In this document: one piece after another, positions 7,723 to 16,604 of the stretch | Numbering within the stretch: the first letter of the stretch is position 1 | How the letters are laid out: every line of letters starts with the position of its first letter | Assembly: GCA_051647245.1 (NCBI GenBank) | Contig: JBOFDS010000008.1 | Span: 62,001-126,000, forward strand | DNA from: Brevinema_A sp051647245 | GTDB lineage: Bacteria; Spirochaetota; Brevinematia; Brevinematales; Brevinemataceae | Direction of reading: 5' to 3' | Length of the DNA: 64,000 bases | Notes under the pieces: generated by a model | The model's database searches: none | Told to the model about the DNA's origin: nothing | Seen by the model: the letters and a program-made list of their open reading frames with translations, nothing else | Translations under genes and position numbers: made by a program

Positions 7723-8469
7723 ATGATTGGTGTTTTCGATTCAGGTTTGGGAGGATTAACTATCCTTAAAGAGCTTTCTAGTCGCTTGCCAAATCACCCT
7801 TTTACCTATATTGCAGACTACAAGAATCTTCCTTATGGAACAAAAAGTTTAGAGGAACTTACTGCTATTGCGGAAGAATTACTCGAATATTTTAGAGATT
7901 GTGAAGCTATTGTTATTGCTTGTAATACCTTGAGTGGACTGCTTACAAAAGGATATATCGACAGATCTAAATATCCACCTATTATTGATATGATTTCTTG
8001 TTTAAGTCAAGAATTTCTATCTCACGCAAAAGAACAGAATCTGATTGGTATCCTTGCTACCAAATTTACTATTGATCTTGGCGAATATACAAGGCTCATC
8101 GCCTTAAGACATCCCGAAAATCACATTATAAGTGTTGCAGCAACAAATCTAGTAACAGCGATTGAGTCCGAAGATCCCAATCTTGACAAGATATTAAAAG
8201 GATATCTTGAGCAATTTCCTAACGATCTAAGCCACTTGATCCTCGGCTGTACTCATTACAATACGCTAAAAACACAAATTCAGACGATTCTTCCACATGT
8301 AACTATTGTAGATCCTTATCTTAATATCGTCAAAACATTAAATCACTTTAATATTAAAAGTTCTTCCGCTCCGATTAAATTTTTAAGAACGAAAGAGCTT
8401 GCTTCCTCTTCGCGACTCGCGGAGCAAATTATGGATCAAAAGATCATTTGGGAAGACATTACTTTGTAA
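7723..8469 (+). CDS. murI: Glutamate racemase
   Basis: A 248-residue racemase that makes D-glutamate for peptidoglycan in the cytoplasm. The motifs are in the expected order: GVFDSGLGGLT at the N terminus, ADYKNLPYGTKS, the first catalytic cysteine Cys67 in ACNTLS, and the second, Cys176, in LGCTHYN. Length is slightly short of the usual 260-285 residues but no motif is missing. It is the first gene of a five-gene operon, 16 bp before the SurA-like gene. Confidence 0.95.
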   Translation: MIGVFDSGLGGLTILKELSSRLPNHPFTYIADYKNLPYGTKSLEELTAIAEELLEYFRDCEAIVIACNTLSGLLTKGYIDRSKYPPIIDMISCLSQEFLSHAKEQNLIGILATKFTIDLGEYTRLIALRHPENHIISVAATNLVTAIESEDPNLDKILKGYLEQFPNDLSHLILGCTHYNTLKTQIQTILPHVTIVDPYLNIVKTLNHFNIKSSSAPIKFLRTKELASSSRLAEQIMDQKIIWEDITL

Positions 8470-8485
8470 ACAAAAAGGAGTTCCT

Positions 8486-9535
8486 ATGAGAGTTCGTATT
8501 CTAAGCCTACTATTGATTTTTTCTGCATCTATGATCCATTCCTTTGAAAATAAAATTGTTACGATTGTTGGTGATATCGCTATTACAACGTATGACATCG
8601 ACCAAATGAGAGGGTTTGAGAAGCTTACGACAGGTAGCTCTATGACTTCTTCTGCAGCGTTGACTCGATTAATTAATATGGCATCGCTTTTGACCTTAGC
8701 TCAGAGCTATCCAGATTATGCAATGTCCGAAGTGGAACTAAGAAAGAGCATTAATACGCTAACAAACACCTCAGATGGTAGTGCAAAACAACGCATTGAA
8801 GTATTGAATAAATATGAAAGTATTTATAGAATGTACCTACGTGCCGACAAAGTAAAGAAAAATCTGATTGGCGGGAATCTCCAAATCAGAACAGCTATGA
8901 ACGAAAATCTCTCTGAAAACCAAATGAAAGCTTTTTACAACCAAAATAAAGCAAATTTCAAAGATTCTCCCTACCCAAAACTAGATTTGATTGTGTTTGG
9001 GGTGGAAATCTCACCAAAATGGACTCTCTCAGATCTTGAAAATGTTGAATCAGAACTTGCGCGTCTTGCCAAAACATTGGATTCTTCTAATAATGTATCT
9101 AGAATCCGTAGGGATTTTGGGAAATCTTTGAGGTTTACAGCCTACTCTGGTCGAACTGAATTGCTGAGTCCAGAAGTTTTGATTCTACAGAAAAAACTTC
9201 CTGAAGAAGTTATTGGGATTGCTTTGAGAGATGAGATTCCTTTGGGCCCAAACCCTATCAAGATTCAAAGAAACAAAGGAATCTACATCCCACAACCCAT
9301 TCCAATGCAAAGCACAGGGAAACCGACTTATATTGTCCTCAAAGTCCTTAATATTGAACAACCTCAACAACTTTCTTTTGAAGATGCAAAACCAAGAATC
9401 GAAGAAATCCTACGATACCAAAAAGGAGAGGCAGCCATCGATCAAATGATCAAAGATCGCATCAATCAAGGTCAAATCACCTTGACTCCTATTGACAGCA
9501 GCTTCAACAAAGTATTTAGAACATTTAACAAATAA
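8486..9535 (+). CDS. SurA-like periplasmic chaperone / peptidyl-prolyl isomerase family protein
   Basis: From the ATG at 8486 the protein has 349 residues. This start is chosen because AAGGAG precedes it and a signal peptide (MRVRILSLLLIFSASMIHSF) begins there; an upstream in-frame ATG at 8399 lies inside murI. The block KIVTIVGDIAITTYDIDQM matches the start of SurA N-terminal domains, followed by helical segments and a C-terminal region of the kind that surrounds parvulin domains (KPTYIVLKVLNIE, SFEDAKPRIEEILR). A canonical parvulin active site is not obvious, so a chaperone role for exported or outer-membrane proteins is more likely than isomerase activity. It is second in the murI operon, 25 bp before nusB. 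Confidence 0.75.
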   Translation: MRVRILSLLLIFSASMIHSFENKIVTIVGDIAITTYDIDQMRGFEKLTTGSSMTSSAALTRLINMASLLTLAQSYPDYAMSEVELRKSINTLTNTSDGSAKQRIEVLNKYESIYRMYLRADKVKKNLIGGNLQIRTAMNENLSENQMKAFYNQNKANFKDSPYPKLDLIVFGVEISPKWTLSDLENVESELARLAKTLDSSNNVSRIRRDFGKSLRFTAYSGRTELLSPEVLILQKKLPEEVIGIALRDEIPLGPNPIKIQRNKGIYIPQPIPMQSTGKPTYIVLKVLNIEQPQQLSFEDAKPRIEEILRYQKGEAAIDQMIKDRINQGQITLTPIDSSFNKVFRTFNK

Positions 9536-9560
9536 ATTAAAGAAAGGAAACACATTTTCA

Positions 9561-10070
9561 ATGGATAGTAACAAAATCAGTGCAAGACGTTATGGAAGAC
9601 TACTTGCCGTATTAAGTCTCAAAAATTCTTATATTGCAGGTAGCGAAAAACAAATCGATGAACTGTATCATGAAATGGCAACAACATACCAATTGCTTGA
9701 GCTCCCAGTATCTGTGCAAAAACAAATTATGTCTTTTTGTGAAGAAATACTAGAATCTGTCAAAAATCAATTTGATACCCTTGTCAAAGTTATTAACACA
9801 TACAGTCGCAATCGCACTTGGGATAAGTTTTCTCCTCTCGATCAAGCATTACTTGTTGTTGGAACCTATGATCTTGGCAATAATAGCAGTATCCCAAAGA
9901 TTTGTATCAAAGAAATCCTCATCATTTGTGATATGCTCCATAACGAAAATGCTGTTCCTTACCTCTCAGGTATCCTCAAAACAATTGCTTATGGAAACAA
10001 TAAGCCTGAAGCTGCTCCAATCAAAAAACGTCCTAAGATTCGTTTGAAAAATCAAGAAATCAACCAGTAG
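9561..10070 (+). CDS. nusB: Transcription antitermination factor NusB
   Basis: Reading from the ATG at 9561 (GAAAGGA ribosome site) gives 169 residues, typical of NusB, the helical RNA-binding factor that joins NusE in antitermination of rRNA transcription. Recognisable parts are the N-terminal RRYGRLLAVLSL helix, the NRTWDKFSPLDQALLVVGTYDL segment (cf. the usual W...LDR.ILRIA.YEL), and the C-terminal FVNGIL-like PYLSGILKTIAYG. The longer frame starting at 9492 overlaps the upstream gene and is not used. It has a basic tail (KKRPKIRLKNQEINQ). It lies 9 bp before mazG. Confidence 0.88.
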   Translation: MDSNKISARRYGRLLAVLSLKNSYIAGSEKQIDELYHEMATTYQLLELPVSVQKQIMSFCEEILESVKNQFDTLVKVINTYSRNRTWDKFSPLDQALLVVGTYDLGNNSSIPKICIKEILIICDMLHNENAVPYLSGILKTIAYGNNKPEAAPIKKRPKIRLKNQEINQ

Positions 10071-10079
10071 AGAAACCTT

Positions 10080-10694
10080 ATGAAAGCATTTGAAAGAATA
10101 TTCGATATTATCGAGACTCTTCGTTCCGAAAATGGCTGTGAATGGGATAGAGCTCAGACACTTAAAACGCTTGATCCTCTCTTCCTCGAAGAATGTTACG
10201 AACTTTCCGACGCCATCGCCCTTCAAGATTCTAAAGAGATCAAAGAAGAGCTTGGTGACGCGTTTTTCATGCTTTTATCTATGTGTTTTATCGCTGAAGA
10301 AGATGGTATCAGCAGCATTGAAGATATTCTCAACGCAGCGTCTGACAAACTAGTCTTTCGCCATCCCCATGTTTTTGGCGATACCAAAGTCTCCTCCCAA
10401 GCTGAGATTATTGCGAATTGGGAGAAACTCAAAAAAGAAGAGAAAAAAGACCGTAAAAGTATTTTTGAAGGTATTCCTGTGAGTTTACCTGATATGATGC
10501 GTTTTGCTAAGCTCATGCGAAAATTAAAAAATAACAAACAAAATATTCTTGATTATAAAGAAGAAAGTTCTTCCAAAAAAGCTCAATTAAAAAATCTCCT
10601 CATTGATTTTGCTCAGGATCAAGTTGATCTTGTTGCGATGATGAAGGAAATCAATCATGAGATTGAACACGAAGCCAAATCCAAAGGATTATAG
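10080..10694 (+). CDS. mazG: MazG-family nucleoside triphosphate pyrophosphohydrolase
   Basis: The 204-residue protein has the MazG signature: ENGCEWDRAQTLKTL, the metal-binding EECYEL...EELGDAFF (ExxE and ExxD helices), and DKLVFRHPHVFGD. MazG hydrolyses NTPs to NMP and pyrophosphate and is a house-cleaning or stress enzyme. It is shorter than two-domain E. coli MazG (263 residues); the second part (DMMRFAKLMRKLKN onwards) looks reduced. Operon position between nusB and recG with 9-bp gaps on both sides. Confidence 0.92.
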   Translation: MKAFERIFDIIETLRSENGCEWDRAQTLKTLDPLFLEECYELSDAIALQDSKEIKEELGDAFFMLLSMCFIAEEDGISSIEDILNAASDKLVFRHPHVFGDTKVSSQAEIIANWEKLKKEEKKDRKSIFEGIPVSLPDMMRFAKLMRKLKNNKQNILDYKEESSSKKAQLKNLLIDFAQDQVDLVAMMKEINHEIEHEAKSKGL

Positions 10695-10703
10695 TATTCA
10701 GAT

Positions 10704-12761
10704 ATGAAAATTCCTGAACTCAAACACCTCCCTCTCGCTCAGTTTTATACCGAAAGACAGACATTTCTTTTATCAAAATTAGGTCTTTTCACTATGGAAG
10801 ACCTTTTATCATATTTTCCCTTCCGTTACGAAGATAGAAGCCAAATCTCAACGATAGCCGATGCTGTATTACAAGAAATTCCTGCTGTCGTTAAGGTTAC
10901 TATCCAAGAACACTCCTCTTTTTTTTGGAACAATAAACGTTGTACCAAAGTCATCATCAAAGACTCCTCTGCCACTGCTGAACTTGTTAGTTTCAATATT
11001 CCTCAACTAGGAAAACAACTCCCCGTCGGACAAGAATTTTATATTTATACAAAGTTTGATTTCCGCTTTAATAAGATCCAATCATCCAATTTTGAATTTG
11101 AAGCGGTGGAGAAAATTGGCACAAAAGATTCCGTCCTTGGCAAGATTTTTCCCGTTTATCGTATGACGGAAGGACTTCGCTTAAAAGAATTCCACAAAAT
11201 CATTAAAAAGGCCTTTGACTTATATAAGGAAGAGATCCTTGATCCGATTCCGTCTTATTTCTTGGAGAAGCGTAACTTACTAAAGAAAAACGATACGATT
11301 TATGAATTGCATTTTCCATCTGACTTTACAAGTTTAGAAAAAGCTCGCGTTCGTGGTGCTTATGAAGAATTTTTATCCACACGTATTGAATTAGAATTAA
11401 AACGAAAACAAGAAACAAAAATAAGCAAACACCAACGCTACCCAAATTGTGAGATTTTAACAAAGTTACATCAAGAGCTTCCTTTCAAAATGACAGGCGC
11501 TCAAAATCGTGTGATAGAAGAAATCATTAGCGATCTCAATGCCGAATTTGCAATGCACAGACTGGTGCAAGGGGATGTAGGCTCAGGTAAGACGACGGTC
11601 GCTTTAGCGGCGATGTTGCTTGCGGCAAGTAATGGCTTCCAGAGTGCGTTTCTTGCTCCGACAGAGCTTCTTGCGTTTCAACATTATAAAAAAATGGCTC
11701 CCATCGCTGAAGAACTTGGAATTACCTGTGCTTTATTGACAGGAAGCACTCCTCAAAAAGACAGAAAACCCTTATTATCGGCTCTTGCTGATGGTCGTCT
11801 ATCGATGATTATAGGTACCCATGCTCTGTTCCAAAATGAAGTCCGATATCATGATCTTTCTCTTGTCATCATTGATGAGCAGCATAAATTTGGCGTTGAG
11901 CAGCGTAGTGCACTTATTAATAAAGGAGAAAATCCCGACATCCTCGCGATGACAGCAACTCCTATTCCAAGAACGATTACTTTGTCCCTTTATGGGGATC
12001 TTGATATTTCGGTGATTGATGAGATGCCTGCTGGTCGACAAGAAATCGAAACGAAACAATTTCGTCCTCAAAATTATTTTGAGATGCTTTCCAAAGTACG
12101 TGAAGAAATTTCATCAGGAAGGCAAGTTTTTGTTGTGTGTCCTTTGATTGAAGAAAGCGAATCTCTCCAAAACACCAAATCCGTTGACCAAGTCTTTCAA
12201 GAATACAAAAATCATTTCCCAGAATATCAGATCGCGCTTGTGCATGGAAAGATGACACAAGCCGAAAAAGATGAAATTATGCAGACCTTCTCCGAAAATA
12301 AAACCCAAATCCTCATCGCAACGACAGTTATTGAAGTGGGTATTGATATCCCCAATGCGACTCTGATGATCATCGAGAATGGAGAACGCTTTGGGCTCGC
12401 GCAGCTCCACCAGCTACGTGGTCGTGTAGGACGTGGTCAGCACAAATCTTATTGTTTTGTTGTGAATTATGGTTATGATGCGGACTATCGTTTGGAAGTT
12501 TTTTGTTCTACCAGAGACGGTTTTAAGATTGCGGAAGAAGACCTCAAGATTCGTGGCCCAGGTGAATTACTTGGGACAAGGCAAACAGGAACTCCTATTT
12601 TTAGATTGGCTGATTTTCATAAAGATCAGAAGATTCTTCAGACCGCGATCAATGATGCTCAACTTATCACCTCTAAAGATCCGATGTTAGAATTAACTAC
12701 TCATCAAAATCTCAAAAAATTTATCGCTTTAGAAACAAAATTTCGAATATTTTCAGGATAA
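10704..12761 (+). CDS. recG: ATP-dependent DNA helicase RecG
   Basis: A full-length 685-residue RecG, the branch-migrating helicase that rescues stalled replication forks. The N-terminal wedge/OB region covers about 1-260, followed by helicase motifs Walker A GDVGSGKTTVA, DEQH box (IIDEQHKFGVEQR), motif III ATPIPRT, and the C-terminal IATTVIEVGIDIPNA, QLHQLRGRVGR and the TRDGFKIAEEDLKIRGPGE TRG motif. It closes the murI operon and its stop codon overlaps the following terminator. Confidence 0.97.
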   Translation: MKIPELKHLPLAQFYTERQTFLLSKLGLFTMEDLLSYFPFRYEDRSQISTIADAVLQEIPAVVKVTIQEHSSFFWNNKRCTKVIIKDSSATAELVSFNIPQLGKQLPVGQEFYIYTKFDFRFNKIQSSNFEFEAVEKIGTKDSVLGKIFPVYRMTEGLRLKEFHKIIKKAFDLYKEEILDPIPSYFLEKRNLLKKNDTIYELHFPSDFTSLEKARVRGAYEEFLSTRIELELKRKQETKISKHQRYPNCEILTKLHQELPFKMTGAQNRVIEEIISDLNAEFAMHRLVQGDVGSGKTTVALAAMLLAASNGFQSAFLAPTELLAFQHYKKMAPIAEELGITCALLTGSTPQKDRKPLLSALADGRLSMIIGTHALFQNEVRYHDLSLVIIDEQHKFGVEQRSALINKGENPDILAMTATPIPRTITLSLYGDLDISVIDEMPAGRQEIETKQFRPQNYFEMLSKVREEISSGRQVFVVCPLIEESESLQNTKSVDQVFQEYKNHFPEYQIALVHGKMTQAEKDEIMQTFSENKTQILIATTVIEVGIDIPNATLMIIENGERFGLAQLHQLRGRVGRGQHKSYCFVVNYGYDADYRLEVFCSTRDGFKIAEEDLKIRGPGELLGTRQTGTPIFRLADFHKDQKILQTAINDAQLITSKDPMLELTTHQNLKKFIALETKFRIFSG

Positions 12762-12787
12762 AACCCTAGCTTATTGCTAGGGTTTTT
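12761..12787 (+). terminator. Intrinsic terminator of the murI-recG operon
   Basis: AAACCCTAGC / GCTAGGGTTT, 5-base loop, then T-run. It begins at the recG stop codon. Confidence 0.93.
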
Positions 12788-12964
12788 CATTTGTTTAGGC
12801 ATTTTTAAAAAATACTTTAGAAAAAAATAGAAAAAAAGTTAATTTTTTTTATAAAGTTGGTCAAGTTTTAATGATTTTGTTTCCGACATTCTAACATGAA
12901 TAAAATCACTATTCATTATGTAAATGTATAATTTATTAATTTTTCATGAATCAAGGAGGATATC

Positions 12965-13825
12965 ATGGTCATTAACAACAATATTAGCGCAATTTTTGCT
13001 AACCGTCAGTTACACACTGACAACGCTATGTTAGACAAAAATATGGAACGCTTGTCTTCAGGAATGCGTATTAACCGCGCTGGGGACGATGCTTCTGGTT
13101 TAGCTGTATCTGAGAAAATGAGAGCTCAGATCAGAGGTTTGAACCAAGCTTTAAGAAATAACCAAGACGGTATTTCTTTCATTCAAACCACAGAAGGTTA
13201 CATGAACGAAATTGGACAAACACTCCAACGCGTTCGTGAATTATCCATTCAAGCAGCTAATGGTATCTACTCTGATGAGGATAGAAGCTATATCCAAGTC
13301 GAAGTTAACCAAATGGTTGAAGAAATCAATCGTGTTTCTACATCCGCTCAGTTTAACGGACTTAAGATGCTTACAGGTATCTATGCAGCTCCTTCCGCTG
13401 AAGCACAGCCAGTTGCAGAAATGTTCTTGCATTTAGGTGCAAACATGGACGAAAGAGTTCAAGTGAACATTGCTACAATGAACGCAACAGCTTTAGGATT
13501 GCAAGATCAAACAACTGGTCAAGCAATTTCTATCTCAACACAGAACGGTGCTAACCTTACTATCGGTATTGTTGACCAAGCACTTTCAAAATTGAACTCA
13601 CAAAGAGCAGATCTTGGTGCATATCAAAACAGATTGGAATCAGCTTCCCGCTCTCTCATGGTCGGATCTGAAAACCTCCAAGCTGCTGAATCACGTATCA
13701 GAGACACTGATATGGCTAAAGAATCTTCTCTCTTAGCTAAAAACAGAGTTCTCTCTCAAGCTGCTACTTCTATGTTGGCGCAAGCTAACCAAAACCCTCA
13801 AGCGGTATTACAATTATTAAGATAA
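12965..13825 (+). CDS. flaB: Flagellin FlaB, copy 1 (periplasmic flagellar core)
   Basis: A 286-residue flagellin without signal peptide. The N-terminal D0/D1 block (INNNISAIFANRQL, MERLSSGMRINRAGDDASGLAVSEKMR, QTTEGYMNEI, RELSIQAANGIYSDEDR) and C-terminal block (QRADLGAYQNRLE, AAESRIRDTDMAKE, ML.QANQNPQAVLQLLR) are the conserved ends of flagellin, and the wording is that of spirochaetal FlaB, whose filaments run in the periplasm. The central variable region is short. AAGGAGGA is a strong ribosome site. The 175-bp upstream gap shows no clear sigma-28 promoter. A second copy follows 140 bp downstream. Confidence 0.96.
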   Translation: MVINNNISAIFANRQLHTDNAMLDKNMERLSSGMRINRAGDDASGLAVSEKMRAQIRGLNQALRNNQDGISFIQTTEGYMNEIGQTLQRVRELSIQAANGIYSDEDRSYIQVEVNQMVEEINRVSTSAQFNGLKMLTGIYAAPSAEAQPVAEMFLHLGANMDERVQVNIATMNATALGLQDQTTGQAISISTQNGANLTIGIVDQALSKLNSQRADLGAYQNRLESASRSLMVGSENLQAAESRIRDTDMAKESSLLAKNRVLSQAATSMLAQANQNPQAVLQLLR

Positions 13826-13965
13826 TCGTATCGTAAGAGATATATAGTTATAGTGTCATGCCTCCTGTATACCATATCTTGTTTTTTTAATTACAGATAT
13901 GTTATTTAAAAAGGGACTCTCGTTCTTCAACAAGGACGGATATAGGTTCAAGGAGGACATGATCT

Positions 13966-14889
13966 ATGATTATTAATAATAACATTAGTTCTATTTTTGC
14001 TAACCGACAGTTATCCATGACGGATAAAAAAGTTACCAAAAACATGGAACAACTTTCATCAGGCCTACGCATTAATAGCGGTGGTGATGATGCTTCTGGG
14101 CTTGCAGTCTCTGAAAAAATGAGAACTCAAGTACGTGGCTTAAATCAAGCTATGAGAAACACCCAGGATGCGACTTCTTTTCTTCAAACAACAGAAGGAT
14201 ATTTACAGGAAGTTACCAGCTCTCTTCAAAGAATTCGTGAATTATCTATTCAAGGTGCCAATGGTATCTATACTGATGAGGATCGTGGTTATTTGAATAC
14301 AGAAATTGGACTACTTGTGGATGAAGTTGATCGTATTGCTAACACAGCACAATTTAACACAATGACAATGCTCGATGGTAGATTTGCAAAACCATCTGCT
14401 GTACCTCAAGAAGCAGCACCAACAACCGATGGTGAAGCTCCAGCGGCGGTAACAGAAATGGCGCAAAACGGATCTAGTAGTGGAATTTTGTTACACATTG
14501 GTCCTAATCAGGATGATAATGTAAGATTGAATATACGTCAGCTAAGCTCTGCTGGTTTAGGATTAAAAGACGCAAACGGCAATATCCTTGTTGGTACAAG
14601 TACAGCCGATCAAGCCAATAGATCTATTGGTCTTATCGACAATGCTTTATCAGAAGTTATCAGCCAAAGAACAGAAATCGGAGCCTACCAAAATCGTTTT
14701 GAAAGCGTACATCAAGGCTTATACATCGCTTTTGAAAACACGACTGCTTCTGAATCTCGTATCAGAGACGTCAATATGGCACGCGCTGTGAGTGATTTGG
14801 TCAAAAACCAAATATTACAACAAGCAACCGTTTCTATGTTAGCTCAAGCTAATCTGAAACCACAATCAATTCTTTCTTTATTGAGTTAA
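13966..14889 (+). CDS. flaB: Flagellin FlaB, copy 2, with Ala/Pro/Glu-rich insert
   Basis: This 307-residue FlaB paralogue shares the conserved ends of the first copy (INNNISSIFANRQL, SSGLRINSGGDDASGLAVSEKMR, GIYTDEDR, SRIRDVNMARA) but carries about 30 additional residues after the D1 helices, around 144-174, rich in Ala, Pro, Glu and Ser. The C terminus ends LKPQSILSLLS rather than QAVLQLLR. GGAGG precedes the ATG. A 7-bp inverted repeat (13873-13879 / 13895-13901) lies in the gap between the two flagellin genes but has no T-run. Multiple FlaB proteins per cell are normal in spirochaetes. A strong terminator follows. Confidence 0.95.
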   Translation: MIINNNISSIFANRQLSMTDKKVTKNMEQLSSGLRINSGGDDASGLAVSEKMRTQVRGLNQAMRNTQDATSFLQTTEGYLQEVTSSLQRIRELSIQGANGIYTDEDRGYLNTEIGLLVDEVDRIANTAQFNTMTMLDGRFAKPSAVPQEAAPTTDGEAPAAVTEMAQNGSSSGILLHIGPNQDDNVRLNIRQLSSAGLGLKDANGNILVGTSTADQANRSIGLIDNALSEVISQRTEIGAYQNRFESVHQGLYIAFENTTASESRIRDVNMARAVSDLVKNQILQQATVSMLAQANLKPQSILSLLS

Positions 14890-14924
14890 TATATAAGAGA
14901 ACTGAGAGTTCCCTTATTAAATAA

Positions 14925-14952
14925 AAAACTCCCCTGTTATCAGGGGAGTTTT
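14925..14952 (+). terminator. Intrinsic terminator after the flagellins
   Basis: AAAACTCCCCTG / CAGGGGAGTTTT, 4-base loop, very stable stem. Confidence 0.93.
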
Positions 14953-14983
14953 AATTTGTCTTTATTTTCAGATTTTATCTTAG

Positions 14984-15012
14984 TTGATTTTTTCATCAAG
15001 CTATATTATAAT
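14984..15012 (+). promoter_or_regulatory. Promoter of the barrel protein / S55-like operon
   Basis: TTGATT (14984-14989), 17-bp spacer, TATAAT (15007-15012), 29 bp before the start codon. Confidence 0.75.
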
Positions 15013-15041
15013 ACATAAACTCCATCATAAAAGAGAATATT

Positions 15042-16592
15042 ATGCCTATAATTCCTATTTTAATCGTATTTTTGTTTCCTGTTTTAACTTTCTCCCAAGT
15101 TGACAATATCCAGCTTCCTGATGTTGAGCTTGTCATCGAAGATCAAAGTTCGCTTCGTACTGATAATACAGAAGAAGCTTTATTAAAAGATCGCAATCCT
15201 CAATTTCAAGAAGTTTATTTGGAAGAATTGAGTTCTTCTTCGATTCGTGATTCTTCTTATCAAGTAATCCAATCTCAACGCCTTATGAATAAATTTTCTA
15301 CGGTAAATTTTGGCTATGGTTCTTACAACAATACGAAGATTGATTTTCTTTCTCAAAATACAATTAGTAATTTGGTTTATTCTATTGACTATGCAGGTGC
15401 CTTCTTAGATAATGTAGGATACAATAAAACAAAATATTATAATACTCAAAAATTCAGTAACAAACTAAACGCAACATTTTCCTATGCCCTTCAAAACACC
15501 TTAATGGATGTTAGTTTGACTTACGATCAAAAAAAACAGAGTTTCTTTACAAATACAGAATTTCAACAAGATTACCACTATATCCCTTTATCATTTGACA
15601 TTTCACACTGGGTAACGGAAAATTCTTATATTAAATTTGATACCGATGTACGCACTGCTGTAGCTAGATTAGAAAATGGAGAAGGTCGTCAAAGCGGTCA
15701 CCGTCTTATGACAGAAAACGATTTTTCCTTATCTTATCATGCAAATTTCGCAGACTGGAATTATTTCACCTTTGCAACATCCTACCAATTAAACTCCTAT
15801 GACACAAATCTCGAACACACAGGAAAAGTTACTTTAGCATCAGATTTTAATATTGGAAAAGGATTCACCACTACTGTTGGAGCAACCATCGTTGGATCTA
15901 CAGCTGATAAACTCTTCGGATGGCCAGAACTGGCACTGGGGTACAGTTATTATGATGTTTTCTTAGTTAAACTCGGTTTTTCAGGTGATTACAATGTCTT
16001 TGGGGCTGCGGATCTTATGGATAAAGAAGAATTCTATGCAGACAAAGCCATCACCGAATCAAGATGGACAGCAGCCTTATCTTTATTTGCAAAACCTTCT
16101 GCATTTTTTTGGGTAGGATCAAAGTTTTCTTATCATATTTATCAAAATAAAAATATTTTCTCTTTTGATTCCAATCGACAACTCTATACATTTGAGTCAG
16201 TAAAAAACGTTGATACTTTCGAAGCTCAAGTGTCTCTCGGATCAACAGTTCACGATATTTTTGAAGTTACTGCTGCCTATACCTACCAATATTTCAATAA
16301 ATCTTGGCTTCTTTTTGCTCCTCATCAATTTGACATTATACTTGGTCTTGGTTACAAGCCTGTAGGGTTCTGGTTTGAAAGTAGTCTTACCTTGTTATCA
16401 GATAGACAACTAAGAGAAGATCTCGGCACTCCAATGGCAACTCTTCTTAACATAAAAATCTCTCAACAAGTTAGCAAGATTGCACGGCTTTCTTTAGAAT
16501 TAAATAATATTTTAAACCAAAATATTCAGATTTCTCAAGGATCTTTCTACGGAGGATTCCAAGCGAGAGGGGCTGTTCAGTTATATTTTTAA
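15042..16592 (+). CDS. Predicted outer-membrane beta-barrel protein
   Basis: A 516-residue protein with a signal peptide (MPIIPILIVFLFPVLTFSQ) and, from about residue 85, a long series of alternating aromatic/polar strands (VNFGYGSYNNTKI, LVYSIDYAGAF, FSYALQNTLMDVSLTYD) ending in a C-terminal Phe (GAVQLYF), the usual signature of outer-membrane barrels. The last 150 residues resemble the end of TonB-dependent receptor barrels (LSLELNNILNQNIQIS...GGFQARGAVQLYF), but no plug domain is evident, only an acidic N-terminal stretch. Transport substrate unknown. It is followed after 12 bp by the S55-like gene and probably shares its transcript. Confidence 0.75.
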   Translation: MPIIPILIVFLFPVLTFSQVDNIQLPDVELVIEDQSSLRTDNTEEALLKDRNPQFQEVYLEELSSSSIRDSSYQVIQSQRLMNKFSTVNFGYGSYNNTKIDFLSQNTISNLVYSIDYAGAFLDNVGYNKTKYYNTQKFSNKLNATFSYALQNTLMDVSLTYDQKKQSFFTNTEFQQDYHYIPLSFDISHWVTENSYIKFDTDVRTAVARLENGEGRQSGHRLMTENDFSLSYHANFADWNYFTFATSYQLNSYDTNLEHTGKVTLASDFNIGKGFTTTVGATIVGSTADKLFGWPELALGYSYYDVFLVKLGFSGDYNVFGAADLMDKEEFYADKAITESRWTAALSLFAKPSAFFWVGSKFSYHIYQNKNIFSFDSNRQLYTFESVKNVDTFEAQVSLGSTVHDIFEVTAAYTYQYFNKSWLLFAPHQFDIILGLGYKPVGFWFESSLTLLSDRQLREDLGTPMATLLNIKISQQVSKIARLSLELNNILNQNIQISQGSFYGGFQARGAVQLYF

Positions 16593-16604
16593 GCGAGGAT
16601 CTTT

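Noticed and set aside
8399..8485. Upstream start for the SurA-like protein inside murI
   Set aside because: No ribosome site, and the signal peptide begins at 8486 after AAGGAG.
12852..12890. Sigma-28 promoter before the first flagellin gene
   Set aside because: A TAAAG-like and a CCGACAT-like element are present but 24 bp apart, far from the expected spacing; kept out of the feature list.
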